A stretch of DNA of 64,000 nucleotides from Desulfocucumis sp964643075 (GCA_964643075.1 CAZXQO010000016.1:1-64000), one strand, 5' to 3'. Positions 34,813 through 43,664 are shown, counted from the stretch's first letter. Made by a program: numbers and translations. Notes: generated by a model from the letters alone, not told the origin.

Positions 34813-36354
34813 TTGCAGACGCCGGACAGAGAAATGGTTATTGTCCTTGATTTCGGCGGCCAGTACAGTCAGTTGATAGCCAGAAGGATCAGGGAATTGA
34901 AAGTCTTTTGTGAAATGTTGCCTTATACCACCCCGTTGGACCGGATTGCCGCCAAAAAGCCACGGGGAATAATTTTTTCAGGCGGCCCCTCCAGCGTATA
35001 TCAGGAAAATGCTCCGACCGTGGACCCTGGAATCTATGATTTGGGAGTCCCCATACTGGGCATATGCTACGGCATGCAACTCATGGCCAGGCAACTGGGC
35101 GGGGAAGTGTCCAGGGCGGTGCAGAGGGAATACGGGAGGATTGATTTGCAAACGGTGGAGCCGGATGAACTGCTCTGCTGCCTTGAAGCCGTTGAACAGT
35201 GCTGGATGAGCCACGGCGACCGGGTGGATGCGGCTCCCCGGGGCTTTAAGGTTACCGCCAGGACGGAGCTGGCCCCGGTGGCGGCTATGTCCGAGCCGGA
35301 AAAAAAATTGTACGCCGTGCAGTTTCATCCGGAGGTAGTGCACACACCAAAGGGGCAGGATATACTGCGCCAGTTTTTGTACAATATCTGCGGGTGCGGC
35401 GGCAGTTGGAACATGGGTTCTTTTATTGGGCAGGCCGTAAACGAAATAAGGGAGAAGACGGGGGACGGCAAGGTTCTTTGTGCTTTGAGCGGCGGTGTGG
35501 ATTCCTCTGTGGCGGCGGTGCTGGTGCACCGGGCGGTGGGAGATAACCTCACCTGTGTTTTCGTTAACCACGGTCTGTTAAGAAAGGGCGAGGCGGAGCA
35601 GGTTCTCACTACCTTCCGGGAGCAGTTTAATATAAATCTGGTGTATGTTGATGCAGCGCAAAGATTTTTGAGTAAACTTGCCGGTGTAACCGATCCCGAG
35701 CGCAAGAGGAAAATTATCGGCACCGAATTTATCAGGGTTTTCGAAGAGGAATCGGCCAAACTGGGCCAAATCGACTATCTGGTGCAGGGCACCCTTTATC
35801 CCGATGTGGTGGAAAGCGGCACGGCCACGGCCGCAGTTATTAAGTCGCACCACAATGTGGGCGGCCTGCCGGAGGATATGAAATTTGAGCTGGTGGAGCC
35901 GCTACGCTGGCTTTTTAAGGACGAGGTCAGAATATTGGGCAGCGAGTTGGGACTGCCGGACGAGATTGTCTGGCGCCAGCCATTCCCCGGGCCGGGCCTG
36001 GCGGTAAGGATTATCGGAGAAATAACCGGGGAAAAACTCGGGGTACTGCGGGAAGCAGATGCCGTGGTTACCGGGGAAATAGCCGCTGCCGGCCTGGATC
36101 GAGAGATATGGCAATATTTCGCGGTTCTGCCTGGTCTGCGCAGTGTGGGAGTAATGGGGGACGAGAGAACCTACGCCTATACCATAGCCGTACGAGCGGT
36201 GCACAGCCACGACGGCATGACCGCCGACTGGGTAAGGATACCTTACGATGTGCTGGGCAAAATATCCAACAGGATAGTCAATGAAATAAAAGAGGTTAAC
36301 CGGGTGGTTTACGATATAACCTCCAAACCGCCTTCCACCATTGAGTGGGAGTAG
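34813..36354 (+). CDS. guaA: GMP synthase (glutamine-hydrolysing)
   Basis: 513 residues, full length. Converts XMP to GMP. The N-terminal glutaminase has GVPILGICYGMQLMARQLGG with catalytic Cys, and later QFHPEVVHT with the catalytic His. The ATP-pyrophosphatase domain has LCALSGGVDSSVAAVLVHR. The C-terminal dimerisation domain ends YDITSKPPSTIEWE. TTG start after GGAGG. Ends at a terminator. Confidence 0.97.
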   Translation: MQTPDREMVIVLDFGGQYSQLIARRIRELKVFCEMLPYTTPLDRIAAKKPRGIIFSGGPSSVYQENAPTVDPGIYDLGVPILGICYGMQLMARQLGGEVSRAVQREYGRIDLQTVEPDELLCCLEAVEQCWMSHGDRVDAAPRGFKVTARTELAPVAAMSEPEKKLYAVQFHPEVVHTPKGQDILRQFLYNICGCGGSWNMGSFIGQAVNEIREKTGDGKVLCALSGGVDSSVAAVLVHRAVGDNLTCVFVNHGLLRKGEAEQVLTTFREQFNINLVYVDAAQRFLSKLAGVTDPERKRKIIGTEFIRVFEEESAKLGQIDYLVQGTLYPDVVESGTATAAVIKSHHNVGGLPEDMKFELVEPLRWLFKDEVRILGSELGLPDEIVWRQPFPGPGLAVRIIGEITGEKLGVLREADAVVTGEIAAAGLDREIWQYFAVLPGLRSVGVMGDERTYAYTIAVRAVHSHDGMTADWVRIPYDVLGKISNRIVNEIKEVNRVVYDITSKPPSTIEWE

Positions 36355-36376
36355 TAGTGAAACTGAAAAACATAAA

Positions 36377-36412
36377 AAAACTCAGCTTTGTTTATAAAAA
36401 GCTGAGTTTTTT
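36377..36412 (+). terminator. Intrinsic terminator after guaA
   Basis: AAAACTCAGC (36377-36386) pairs with GCTGAGTTTT (36401-36410) and is followed by TT-rich sequence. Confidence 0.9.
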
Positions 36413-36461
36413 ATATATTTAAAAATATTTGAAGGATAGCAAGGTATAATCGAGAGACAAG

Positions 36462-37163
36462 CTATTCTTCTCCCGCCTTTTGAGTAAGCATTGATATCAG
36501 ATTGCTCATAAATTTTCTGGTGTTGGTGTAATTCACTATGATATCCAGCTCTTCTTTTCTAATGTTTGCAAACTCCACGCCGATGTGGAACATTTCTCCG
36601 GCAGTATTTTGTGGTACGCGATTGGACCGTTTTACTTTGGAGAGCAGGCGAAATTTGCTGTACTTGTTCTCCATGGGCAAGATGAACTGTAAAACCATCT
36701 GGCTTCCCGGTTTAATTAATTCCGGCACCAATAATTTCATTCCGCCGGCGCTTATATTTATGGACTCCGCTTTTTTAAACTCATAATCTTCACCCGGACC
36801 GGGGATAAGGGCGTACTGGGTTTTTAACACTTTGCTCAGCCTGTTGTATTTTCTCATTTCTATTTCGTCCAGATGTTCCGGAAAGGAGATGCCGGTTAGG
36901 GTGCTGCGGTTGCCTGCGGTGGATAATACGGTGCTGGTAAATTTCATGAGCTGTCCAAGTAAGGGAAGGTGTACGTTGATTTTCTCCCCTTCCTTAAGTC
37001 TTAATGTTTTCAGGTTATTTCTGGACTGCCAGCAGAAAGGGGTATATATATATAAGGCATGATCATCCGCTCTCTTGATGTATGAAGTGTATTTATTATT
37101 TTCGCTTTCCCTGTACACGTAAATCTTCTGACTGCTGTCAATTTTAGGTATTTTGTATATCAT
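36462..37163 (-). CDS. PilZ-domain c-di-GMP effector, YcgR-type
   Basis: About 233 residues in two parts: an N-terminal YcgR-like beta domain (residues about 10-95) and a PilZ domain (about 100-215). The c-di-GMP-binding motifs are intact: R-x3-R in MRKYNRLSKV (Arg104 and Arg108) and the N-x-S-x2-G in INISAGGMKLL (Asn136). YcgR proteins brake flagellar rotation when c-di-GMP is high. ATG 37163 follows AGGAAAGG; a TTG at 37193 is less likely. A sigma28-like site lies upstream. Role in motility is inferred. Confidence 0.85.
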   Translation of the reverse strand: MIYKIPKIDSSQKIYVYRESENNKYTSYIKRADDHALYIYTPFCWQSRNNLKTLRLKEGEKINVHLPLLGQLMKFTSTVLSTAGNRSTLTGISFPEHLDEIEMRKYNRLSKVLKTQYALIPGPGEDYEFKKAESINISAGGMKLLVPELIKPGSQMVLQFILPMENKYSKFRLLSKVKRSNRVPQNTAGEMFHIGVEFANIRKEELDIIVNYTNTRKFMSNLISMLTQKAGEE

Positions 37164-37249
37164 ACGACTTGTAGCCTTTCCTGTAGTCTGCAATCGGGAA
37201 TGAAATTTAATTATTCCATTAATAAATATCGTACAGATGGGGTAAAAAT

Positions 37250-37275
37250 TTATCGTTCAGTTAACAATACTTTTA
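37250..37275 (-). promoter_or_regulatory. Possible sigma28-like promoter for the PilZ gene
   Basis: On the minus strand: TAAA (37275-37272), 14 bases, AACGATAA (37257-37250). Compared with the consensus GCCGATAA, two of eight -10 positions differ and the spacer is one short, so this is weaker than the sites at fliD and the EF-hand gene. Confidence 0.4.
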
Positions 37276-37354
37276 TACAAATTACGGGTTGTTTCAATTT
37301 ATTCGGCTAAATTTAAAAAATATTTAACATTACTCTCATAATTACAGGATCTTA

Positions 37355-37383
37355 TTGACAGATAAAAAAACACTTTGTTATTA
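37355..37383 (+). promoter_or_regulatory. Sigma-A promoter of the purine operon
   Basis: TTGACA (37355-37360), 17 bases, TTATTA (37378-37383). Initiation near 37390 would start just upstream of the ykkC-class aptamer. Confidence 0.55.
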
Positions 37384-37395
37384 TTATAATGTTCT

Positions 37396-37530
37396 GAGGA
37401 AGTGTGCCTAGGGTTCCGCACCCCCACCGGGGGTGGCCGGTCCGAGCGGCACAGGTACGACGGCAGGTATCCCGTATTTATTTAAATTGGGACACTGTGC
37501 CGGCGTAACCACACCGGCAGGGAAAAAAGC
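37396..37530 (+). ncRNA. ykkC-class riboswitch, most probably PRPP-sensing (subtype 2b)
   Basis: The highly conserved ykkC core is visible: GTGCCTAGGGTTCCG, then a CACCCCC/GGGGGTG hairpin, then GGCCGGTCCGAGCGGCAC, where the outer GTGCC and GGCAC pair as P1. A second nested arm follows (GGTACG with CGTAACC; CGGCA with TGCCG) and the conserved end GGCAGGGAAAAAAGCCC. ykkC subtypes sense guanidine, ppGpp or PRPP; those before purine synthesis genes are PRPP riboswitches. The gene downstream is purE, so PRPP is inferred. An open frame from 37433 across this RNA is spurious. Confidence 0.85.
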
Positions 37531-37582
37531 CCAGGCGGTAGGTTTCTCTATGCGAGAAACACGTACGCCCGGGCTTATTTAT
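37527..37582 (+). terminator. Riboswitch expression platform: intrinsic terminator before purE
   Basis: AAGCCCAGGCG (37527-37537) pairs with CGCCCGGGCTT (37566-37576) with one mismatch, an inner GTTTCTC/GAGAAAC stem, and a weak T-tract ATTTATT. Its left arm shares AAGCCC with the aptamer's 3' conserved segment, so ligand binding should prevent termination (an on-switch with PRPP). Confidence 0.8.
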
Positions 37583-37594
37583 TGGGGGGATATA

Positions 37595-38152
37595 ATGGAT
37601 AAGCCGTTGGTGGGTATTGTTATGGGCAGCGATTCCGATTTGCCGGTAATGAAAGACACCGCTGATGTGTTGCAGGAGTTTGACATACCTTATGAGGTGG
37701 TAATTTCATCGGCCCACCGGGCTCCCGAAAAAACTGCCGGTTATGCCCGCAGCGCTGCCGGCCGGGGGTTGGAGGTAATTGTCGCCGGGGCCGGAGGGGC
37801 GGCTCACCTGCCTGGTGTTATAGCTGCCCTGACGCCGCTGCCGGTGGTGGGCGTGCCGGTCAAGAGCGGTGCCCTGGGCGGGGTTGACGCCCTTTATGCC
37901 ATAGTCCAGATGCCGGCGGGCATACCCGTGGCCACGGTAGCCATAAACGGCGCCAGGAACGCCGGGATACTGGCGGCGCAGATTATAGGCGTGAAGGACC
38001 CCGGAGTCAGGGCCAGGATAGAATCTTACAAGAAGCGCCTGGCGGCTGGGGTAGAGAAAAAAGATGCCCGCCTGGCGGACATTGGTATTGATGCATATTT
38101 GCTGGAAAAGGAAAAAAATGAATATAAATCAAATTATTTCACTGGGGGATAG
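37595..38152 (+). CDS. purE: N5-carboxyaminoimidazole ribonucleotide mutase (PurE)
   Basis: About 185 residues. Motifs are VGIVMGSDSDLPVMKDTADV, EVVISSAHRAPEKTAGYA and IVAGAGGAAHLPGVIAALTP, then VQMPAGIPVATVAINGARNA. Class I PurE normally needs PurK, which is not in this operon. ATG 37595 follows GGGGGGAT; an in-frame extension upstream is riboswitch. First gene of the purine operon; purB follows by 3 bases. Confidence 0.95.
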   Translation: MDKPLVGIVMGSDSDLPVMKDTADVLQEFDIPYEVVISSAHRAPEKTAGYARSAAGRGLEVIVAGAGGAAHLPGVIAALTPLPVVGVPVKSGALGGVDALYAIVQMPAGIPVATVAINGARNAGILAAQIIGVKDPGVRARIESYKKRLAAGVEKKDARLADIGIDAYLLEKEKNEYKSNYFTGG

Positions 38153-38155
38153 CTG

Positions 38156-39451
38156 ATGATAGAACGTTACGCTTTGCCGGAAATCAAGCAAATCTGGTCT
38201 CAGGAGAATAAATACAGGAAATGGCTGGATGTGGAGATTTATGCCTGTGAGGCCATGTCGGAACTGGGCCTGATTCCGCCGGCGGCTCTAAAAAACATTA
38301 AAGAAAAAGCTAACTTTAATGTCCAGCGGGTGGATGAAATAGAGGCGGTCACCAATCATGATGTGATTGCCTTCCTTACCTGTGTGGCTGAATATGTGGG
38401 CGAGGATGCCAAGTATATACATCTGGGGCTCACATCCTCGGATGTGCTGGACACTGCCCTGGCGGTGCAGATGAAAGAAGCCGGGCAGCTAATCCTGGAT
38501 AAACTCAAGCAATTCCGCGAGGCCCTGCTGGCCAGGGCGGTGGAGCACCGCTACACCATGATGATGGGCCGGACTCACGGGGTTCATGCCGAACCCATCA
38601 CCTTCGGCCTTAAAATGCTTTTGTGGGCGGCTGAAACGGACCGCAACATAGCCCGCATGGAAAGAGCCGTGGAAACGGTCAGCGCGGGCAAGATATCCGG
38701 GGCGGTAGGCACCTACGCCAATATCGACCCAAGGGTGGAGGAGCATGTTTGCAAAAGGCTGGGCCTTGTCCCGGCGCCGATATCCACCCAGATACTGCAG
38801 CGGGACAGGCATGCCGAATATATGGCCGCCATAGCGGTAACCGGCAGCTCGCTGGATAAATTCGCCACCGAGCTCCGCACCCTGCAGCGCACCGAAATAC
38901 TGGAGGTGGAGGAATACTTCGCCAAAGGGCAGAAGGGCAGTTCGGCCATGCCCCACAAAAGGAACCCCATCACAGGGGAGAGAATCAGCGGTATGGCCCG
39001 CCTGCTCCGGGGCAATGCCCAGGTGGCCCTGGAAAATGTGGCGCTGTGGAATGAGCGGGATATATCCCACTCCTCGGTGGAGCGCATAATCATACCGGAC
39101 AGCACCATGACCCTTTACTATATGCTTCATAAAATGACCGCAATGATTAATAATTTACTGGTCTATCCGGAGAATATGAAGAAAAACATGGAACGCACCC
39201 ACGGCCTGCTTTTCTCCCAGAGAGTTTTGCTGGCATTGCTGGACAAGGGTCTGAGCAGGGAGGGGGCTGCTTACGAGCTGGTGCAAAGAAACGCCATGCA
39301 ATCCTGGCGCACCGGCGAGAGCTTCCGCGACTTGCTGCTCAAAGACAGCGAAGTGACGGCTCAGCTCAGTGAAGAAGAAATTAACAAACTGTTCGACTAT
39401 AGCTATCACCTGAAGAATGTGGATGAAATATACAAAAGGTTTGGTTTGTGA
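38156..39451 (+). CDS. purB: Adenylosuccinate lyase
   Basis: 431 residues. Cleaves SAICAR and adenylosuccinate. Seen are LTSSDVLDTALAVQMKEAG, MMGRTHGVHAEPITFGLKML with the general acid His, and the fumarase-superfamily signature GSSAMPHKRNPITGERISG with the catalytic Ser loop. TTG/ATG context: the ATG at 38156 overlaps the purE end region closely. Confidence 0.97.
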   Translation: MIERYALPEIKQIWSQENKYRKWLDVEIYACEAMSELGLIPPAALKNIKEKANFNVQRVDEIEAVTNHDVIAFLTCVAEYVGEDAKYIHLGLTSSDVLDTALAVQMKEAGQLILDKLKQFREALLARAVEHRYTMMMGRTHGVHAEPITFGLKMLLWAAETDRNIARMERAVETVSAGKISGAVGTYANIDPRVEEHVCKRLGLVPAPISTQILQRDRHAEYMAAIAVTGSSLDKFATELRTLQRTEILEVEEYFAKGQKGSSAMPHKRNPITGERISGMARLLRGNAQVALENVALWNERDISHSSVERIIIPDSTMTLYYMLHKMTAMINNLLVYPENMKKNMERTHGLLFSQRVLLALLDKGLSREGAAYELVQRNAMQSWRTGESFRDLLLKDSEVTAQLSEEEINKLFDYSYHLKNVDEIYKRFGL

Positions 39452-39481
39452 GAAGAAAAATATTGGGGTGAATGAATTCCA

Positions 39482-40780
39482 ATGAGTGAAAAGATAGTAA
39501 TTGATACTTCTAAATTGAGCAATCCGGACTATAACGGTTCAGTTCAAAAATTATATTTTTTGGAGGATCATCCTGAATGGATGGTTTGTAAAACCATGCC
39601 GGGGGGATCGGTCTTTGATGTTGGAACTATTTTTTCTATTCCAAATAGCGATTTATGTAGAACTGCATTAAGGCATAAAATTTATTCCCTGCTTGAATCG
39701 CCTGATGAATGGGAAAATGTTTACAACCATATCTGCCGGGAATATGCACAAGACAAGGAATTATTAGCATTTTTAAGCGAGGGTCTGCTGGAGGAATTTA
39801 GATCAAGAGGAGCGAACACCCATCACCTGGGCATGGTTGATAAAGATACCGGTGAAGTGTATAGAAAGTCGTTTCCCCCAAATCCAAGCCAGTATGTTTT
39901 AGTCAAAAGATATAAAGTCATAAAGCCTTCCCGCATTTCTTACTTTGAGAATCATTTGTGGGACTACGGTGAATACTGTGGTGCCGATAAATTCGTCATT
40001 CCGTTGGAAAATATTGTACGTTTCGGTGTTACCTCAGGATCTTCTATCTATAGAAAATACATTAATATGAACGCTGAGGAAAGAAAAAATTATTTAAACG
40101 AACTTGGACTTCAGCAAGATCTGTTTCCCTGGACGGTATTTAAAAATCCAATAGTGGACTTTACTACCAAGTATGAGCCTGAAGACAGGAATTTGAGCCT
40201 GCAAGAAGCCTTATATATCAGTGGAAGCAGCGGCGATAAACTGTTAAACATAATTAGAATGAGTATTTTGGGAGCGATTTTGGTTTCGGAATTTTTCAAG
40301 AAACTTGGCTTGTTTTTATGGGATTTAAAATGGGAGATTGCACAGGATGGAGATAAATTAGTTTTTGTCGACACAATTGATACTGACTCAATCAGGGTAA
40401 CTGCCAAAGTAGATTATAAAAATAAAGTTTACTTTGTAAATTTCAATAAGCAGGCGATGAGGGATTATTATAAAATTATGCATCCCGAATGGTTCGAAGC
40501 GACGAAATCTGCAAAAGCGCTGGCGCTTAAATCCGGCAAGTCTTTTCTTGAGCATCTAAAGACTGGGCAGGTAGAAGGCTATTATCCGGAAACGCCGCAA
40601 GTTGACCAGAGATTTATTGATATTCAGGAAGAGAAATTTAAAACTTTAATTGCATATATTTATGGACATGCAACCATTGACCATATTATTGAAAAATATA
40701 ATGAAATAGGTCAGAAAGAAATAAGCTACTATGATTTAAACGGTGTTTTAGATGAGTATAACAAACTGAATGGTATGTAG
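39482..40780 (+). CDS. purC: Divergent long SAICAR synthetase-like protein (probable PurC)
   Basis: 432 residues, far longer than the usual PurC of about 240. Motifs in order resemble PurC: GSVQKLYFLEDHPEWMV (compare GKTKxVY), VFDVGTIFSIPN, YVLVKRYKVIKPSRISYFEN, VDFTTKYEPEDRNLSLQEA, and DLKWEIAQDGDKLVFVDT followed by DTDSIR (compare DTKFEFG...DSSR). It lies between purB and purF, the spot for purC, which is otherwise missing. Its DNA is clearly richer in A and T than its neighbours (many AAA, ATA, TTT codons), suggesting separate ancestry. The assignment is by motif and context. Confidence 0.7.
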   Translation: MSEKIVIDTSKLSNPDYNGSVQKLYFLEDHPEWMVCKTMPGGSVFDVGTIFSIPNSDLCRTALRHKIYSLLESPDEWENVYNHICREYAQDKELLAFLSEGLLEEFRSRGANTHHLGMVDKDTGEVYRKSFPPNPSQYVLVKRYKVIKPSRISYFENHLWDYGEYCGADKFVIPLENIVRFGVTSGSSIYRKYINMNAEERKNYLNELGLQQDLFPWTVFKNPIVDFTTKYEPEDRNLSLQEALYISGSSGDKLLNIIRMSILGAILVSEFFKKLGLFLWDLKWEIAQDGDKLVFVDTIDTDSIRVTAKVDYKNKVYFVNFNKQAMRDYYKIMHPEWFEATKSAKALALKSGKSFLEHLKTGQVEGYYPETPQVDQRFIDIQEEKFKTLIAYIYGHATIDHIIEKYNEIGQKEISYYDLNGVLDEYNKLNGM

Positions 40781-40873
40781 GCGAGTTAAAACTTTTTGGA
40801 TTAAACGATGGTTTGGCTAATCAAAAAGAGATGAACTCTATAGAGATGAAATTGCGGTGGGGGAGAGGTAAAA

Positions 40874-42310
40874 ATGGCGGAGGGGTATAAGAGCGGCTTC
40901 GGCGAAGCTCCGGATGGGGATAAACTCAGGGAAGAGTGCGGCATCTTCGGTATTTACGGCCCCGGTCTTGATGTGGCCCGCCTTACTTATTATGGTCTAT
41001 ACGCCTTGCAGCACCGGGGTCAGGAAAGCGCCGGCATCGCGGTGGCGGACGGCAGCGGGGTTAATTTGCACAAGGGTATGGGGCTCGTGCCGGAGGTATT
41101 TAACAGTGAAAAAATATCCCGGCTGAAAGGCCATATAGCCATAGGGCATGTGCGCTATTCCACCACAGGTTCCAGCCAGCCGCTGAATGCTCAGCCGCTG
41201 GTGTTCAGGTATGCCCAGGGCACCCTGGGTCTGGCCCATAACGGAAACATTACCAATGTTGCGGAGCTGCACTCCCAGCTTGCCGCCACGGGCTCAGTTT
41301 TTCAATCAACCACCGACAGTGAGGTAATTGTCAATCTTATTGCCAGGTATAGCCAGAACGCGCTGGAAGATTCCCTGGCCAAATGCATGATTGATATCAA
41401 AGGGGCGTATTCCCTGGTGATCATTACCGAGGACAGGCTGATGGCGGTACGGGATCCTTACGGCTTCAGGCCCCTTTGCCTGGGAACTTACGGCGGCGGC
41501 TATGTGGTGGCATCGGAATCCTGCGCCATGGATACCGTGGGGGCTAAAAAAATAAGGGATGTCGAACCCGGTGAAATTGTAATCATAGACCAGGACGGAC
41601 TCAAGACCCTGCGGGTGCTTTCCCCCAGGCACAGGGCTCACTGCATTTTTGAATATATTTATTTTGCCAGGCCGGACAGTGTCATGGATGGATTCAACGT
41701 TACCAGTGTGCGCCGGGAAATGGGCCGCCAGTTGGCCAGGGAATACCCGGTGGAAGCCGACCTGGTGATTCCCGTCCCGGATTCGGGAACCGCCGCAGCC
41801 AGGGGCTTTGCGGAGGAATCGGGTATTCCTTTTGAAGAGGGACTGATGAAAAACCGCTATATCGGCCGGACTTTTATACAGCCCTCCCAGGATATGCGGG
41901 ATCTGGCAGTGCGCCTTAAACTTAATCCCATCCGGGATATACTGGAAGGAAAAAGGGTGGTTATGGTTGACGACTCTTTGGTGCGGGGAACCACCAGCAG
42001 CAAAATTGTATCCATGCTCCGGGACTGCGGCGTTAAGGAGATCCATTTCTGCCTCAGTTCACCGCCGGTAACCAATTCTTGCTATTACGGCATAGACACA
42101 TCCAATGAAAAGGAGTTGCTTGCCGCCAGCAAAACCACCGGGGAAATCAGAAAGCTCATCGGGGCTGACGGTCTTCATTATCTGAGCCTGGAGGGACTGC
42201 TGAATATTTTTGGTGATTACCGGGGCAATTTTTGTAGTGCCTGCTTTGACGGAAAATACCCGGTGGACATATGCAGCGCCAGGGATGCCGGAAAATACGG
42301 ACTGGAGTGA
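40874..42310 (+). CDS. purF: Amidophosphoribosyltransferase
   Basis: 478 residues. Commits PRPP to purine synthesis. A propeptide of about 22 residues precedes the catalytic Cys in REECGIFGIYGPG. The PRPP loop is RVVMVDDSLVRGTTSSKI. Cys residues including NFCSACFDGKYPVDICSA suggest the [4Fe-4S] form known from Bacillus, which matures oxygen-sensitively. ATG 40874 after GGGGGAGAGG. Its stop lies inside a long perfect palindrome (42301-42341). Confidence 0.96.
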   Translation: MAEGYKSGFGEAPDGDKLREECGIFGIYGPGLDVARLTYYGLYALQHRGQESAGIAVADGSGVNLHKGMGLVPEVFNSEKISRLKGHIAIGHVRYSTTGSSQPLNAQPLVFRYAQGTLGLAHNGNITNVAELHSQLAATGSVFQSTTDSEVIVNLIARYSQNALEDSLAKCMIDIKGAYSLVIITEDRLMAVRDPYGFRPLCLGTYGGGYVVASESCAMDTVGAKKIRDVEPGEIVIIDQDGLKTLRVLSPRHRAHCIFEYIYFARPDSVMDGFNVTSVRREMGRQLAREYPVEADLVIPVPDSGTAAARGFAEESGIPFEEGLMKNRYIGRTFIQPSQDMRDLAVRLKLNPIRDILEGKRVVMVDDSLVRGTTSSKIVSMLRDCGVKEIHFCLSSPPVTNSCYYGIDTSNEKELLAASKTTGEIRKLIGADGLHYLSLEGLLNIFGDYRGNFCSACFDGKYPVDICSARDAGKYGLE

Positions 42311-42341
42311 GTCAGGGGACGGTTCCCTGACTCACTCCAGT
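42301..42341. repeat. Perfect 17-bp inverted repeat over the purF stop codon
   Basis: ACTGGAGTGAGTCAGGG (42301-42317), 7-base loop, CCCTGACTCACTCCAGT (42325-42341). All 17 positions pair. No T-tract follows, so it is not a standard terminator. The loop holds GACGGTT, part of the GGGGACGGTT word found in the repeats near hisC. Confidence 0.85.
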
Positions 42342-42380
42342 CCTCCCGGGATGGCGAATTTTGTATACTAGATATCGTAA

Positions 42381-42584
42381 CTACTAAGGAGACAGGAGTC
42401 AGAATGAAAGAACCGGCGAAAATAACAGGACTCAGGAATTTTTGAATAGTACGAAGGATCTTGGATGCAGTGATATTTCCGAAACAAAACTTCTTTTGCA
42501 AGAGGTTAGTAATTTGCTGGAAGTACATTCTCGGGGCATTATGACTACTGACTACCTGAATTCTGACTACCTGAATAGTAAACA
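42381..42584 (+). repeat. Dispersed repeat family 1, copy A
   Basis: Left end GACAGGAGTCAGAATGAAAG then AACCGGCGAAAATAACAGGA; right end CTGAATTCTGACTACCTGAA then TAGTAAACA. The ends match copies at 57574 and 61650; the interior (about 42440-42540) is different and codes for no recognisable protein. It fills most of the purF-purM gap (42311-42617). Confidence 0.7.
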
Positions 42585-42617
42585 GTATTATAACTTTATT
42601 TAAAAGGGGTTTATATA

Positions 42618-43664
42618 GTGTCCGAGGAGACAAAGAAACTGACCTATGCCTCCGCCGGGGTGGATATAGACGCCGGTAACAGGGCGGTGGCGCTAATGAA
42701 AGAATCCGTGCGCAGCACCTTCCGGCCGGAAGTATTAACGGATATAGGGGGCTTCGGGGGGCTGTTCGCCTTGAATGCTTCCCGTTACCGGGAACCGGTG
42801 CTGGTTTCCGGCACGGACGGGGTGGGAACTAAGCTGCGGGTGGCCATGATGCTCGATAAGCACGACACGGTGGGCATTGACGCCGTGGCTATGTGCGCCA
42901 ACGACATTCTGGTGCAGGGTGCGGAGCCGCTTTTTTTCCTGGACTACCTGGCGGTAGGCAAGCTGCTGCCGGAAAAGGTGGCCGCTATCGTTGCCGGGGT
43001 GGCCGAGGGCTGCCGTCAGGCCGGCTGCGCTCTCATTGGCGGTGAAACCGCCGAGATGCCAGGGTTTTACGGAGAGGATGAATACGATATCGCCGGCTTT
43101 GTGGTGGGAGTGGCAGACCGTTCCAGGATTATCGACGGCTCCCGGGTACATGCTGGGGATACTTTGATTGGCCTGCCGTCTTCCGGACTGCACAGCAACG
43201 GTTTTTCCCTTGCCCGCAAGGCTTTGTTAGAAGTGGCGGGCTACGATGTAGAATATGTTCACCCGGAGTTGGGTCGCTCCGTGGGCGGAGCAATGCTGGA
43301 GCCCACCAGGATCTACGTGCGCCAGGTACTGCCTCTGTTAACAGAGTTTGATATAAGGGGCATGGCCCATATCACCGGCGGGGGACTGACCGAAAACGTA
43401 CCCAGGATTCTTCCTCCCGGCCTGTCGGTTACCATAAATAGAGGCAGCTGGCCTGTGCATAAAATATTTGAGCTTATAAAACAAATCGGTGACATAGATG
43501 AAGCGGAAATGTACCGTACCTTCAACATGGGCATAGGTTTTGTGCTGGCCGTGCCCGGGGAGCAGGCCGGGAATATTTTGCAAAGGTTAAAGGAAAAAGG
43601 TGAAATGGCCTACCGGATCGGCGGGGTGATTCCCGGGGACGGGACTGTGCAGTATGTGCGATAA
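42618..43664 (+). CDS. purM: Phosphoribosylformylglycinamidine cyclo-ligase (AIR synthetase)
   Basis: 348 residues. Makes AIR from FGAM with ATP. The signatures YASAGVDIDAGNRAVALMKE, VSGTDGVGTKLRVAMMLDKH, CALIGGETAEMPGFYGEDEY and GMAHITGGGLTENVPRILP are clear. GTG start. purS, purQ and purL, which supply FGAM, are not in the window. Confidence 0.96.
   Translation: MSEETKKLTYASAGVDIDAGNRAVALMKESVRSTFRPEVLTDIGGFGGLFALNASRYREPVLVSGTDGVGTKLRVAMMLDKHDTVGIDAVAMCANDILVQGAEPLFFLDYLAVGKLLPEKVAAIVAGVAEGCRQAGCALIGGETAEMPGFYGEDEYDIAGFVVGVADRSRIIDGSRVHAGDTLIGLPSSGLHSNGFSLARKALLEVAGYDVEYVHPELGRSVGGAMLEPTRIYVRQVLPLLTEFDIRGMAHITGGGLTENVPRILPPGLSVTINRGSWPVHKIFELIKQIGDIDEAEMYRTFNMGIGFVLAVPGEQAGNILQRLKEKGEMAYRIGGVIPGDGTVQYVR

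Noticed and set aside
37385..37390. TATAAT as the -10 of the purine promoter
   Set aside because: It would be 24 bases from the TTGACA, too far; TTATTA at 37378 has the correct 17-base spacing.
37433..37594. An N-terminal extension of PurE by 54 codons
   Set aside because: The stretch is the ykkC-class RNA and its terminator; the conserved PurE start and a strong GGGGGGAT ribosome site define 37595.
42450..42600. A small protein-coding gene inside repeat copy A
   Set aside because: A frame of about 57 codons is open, but it has no proper start or ribosome site and no recognisable family.
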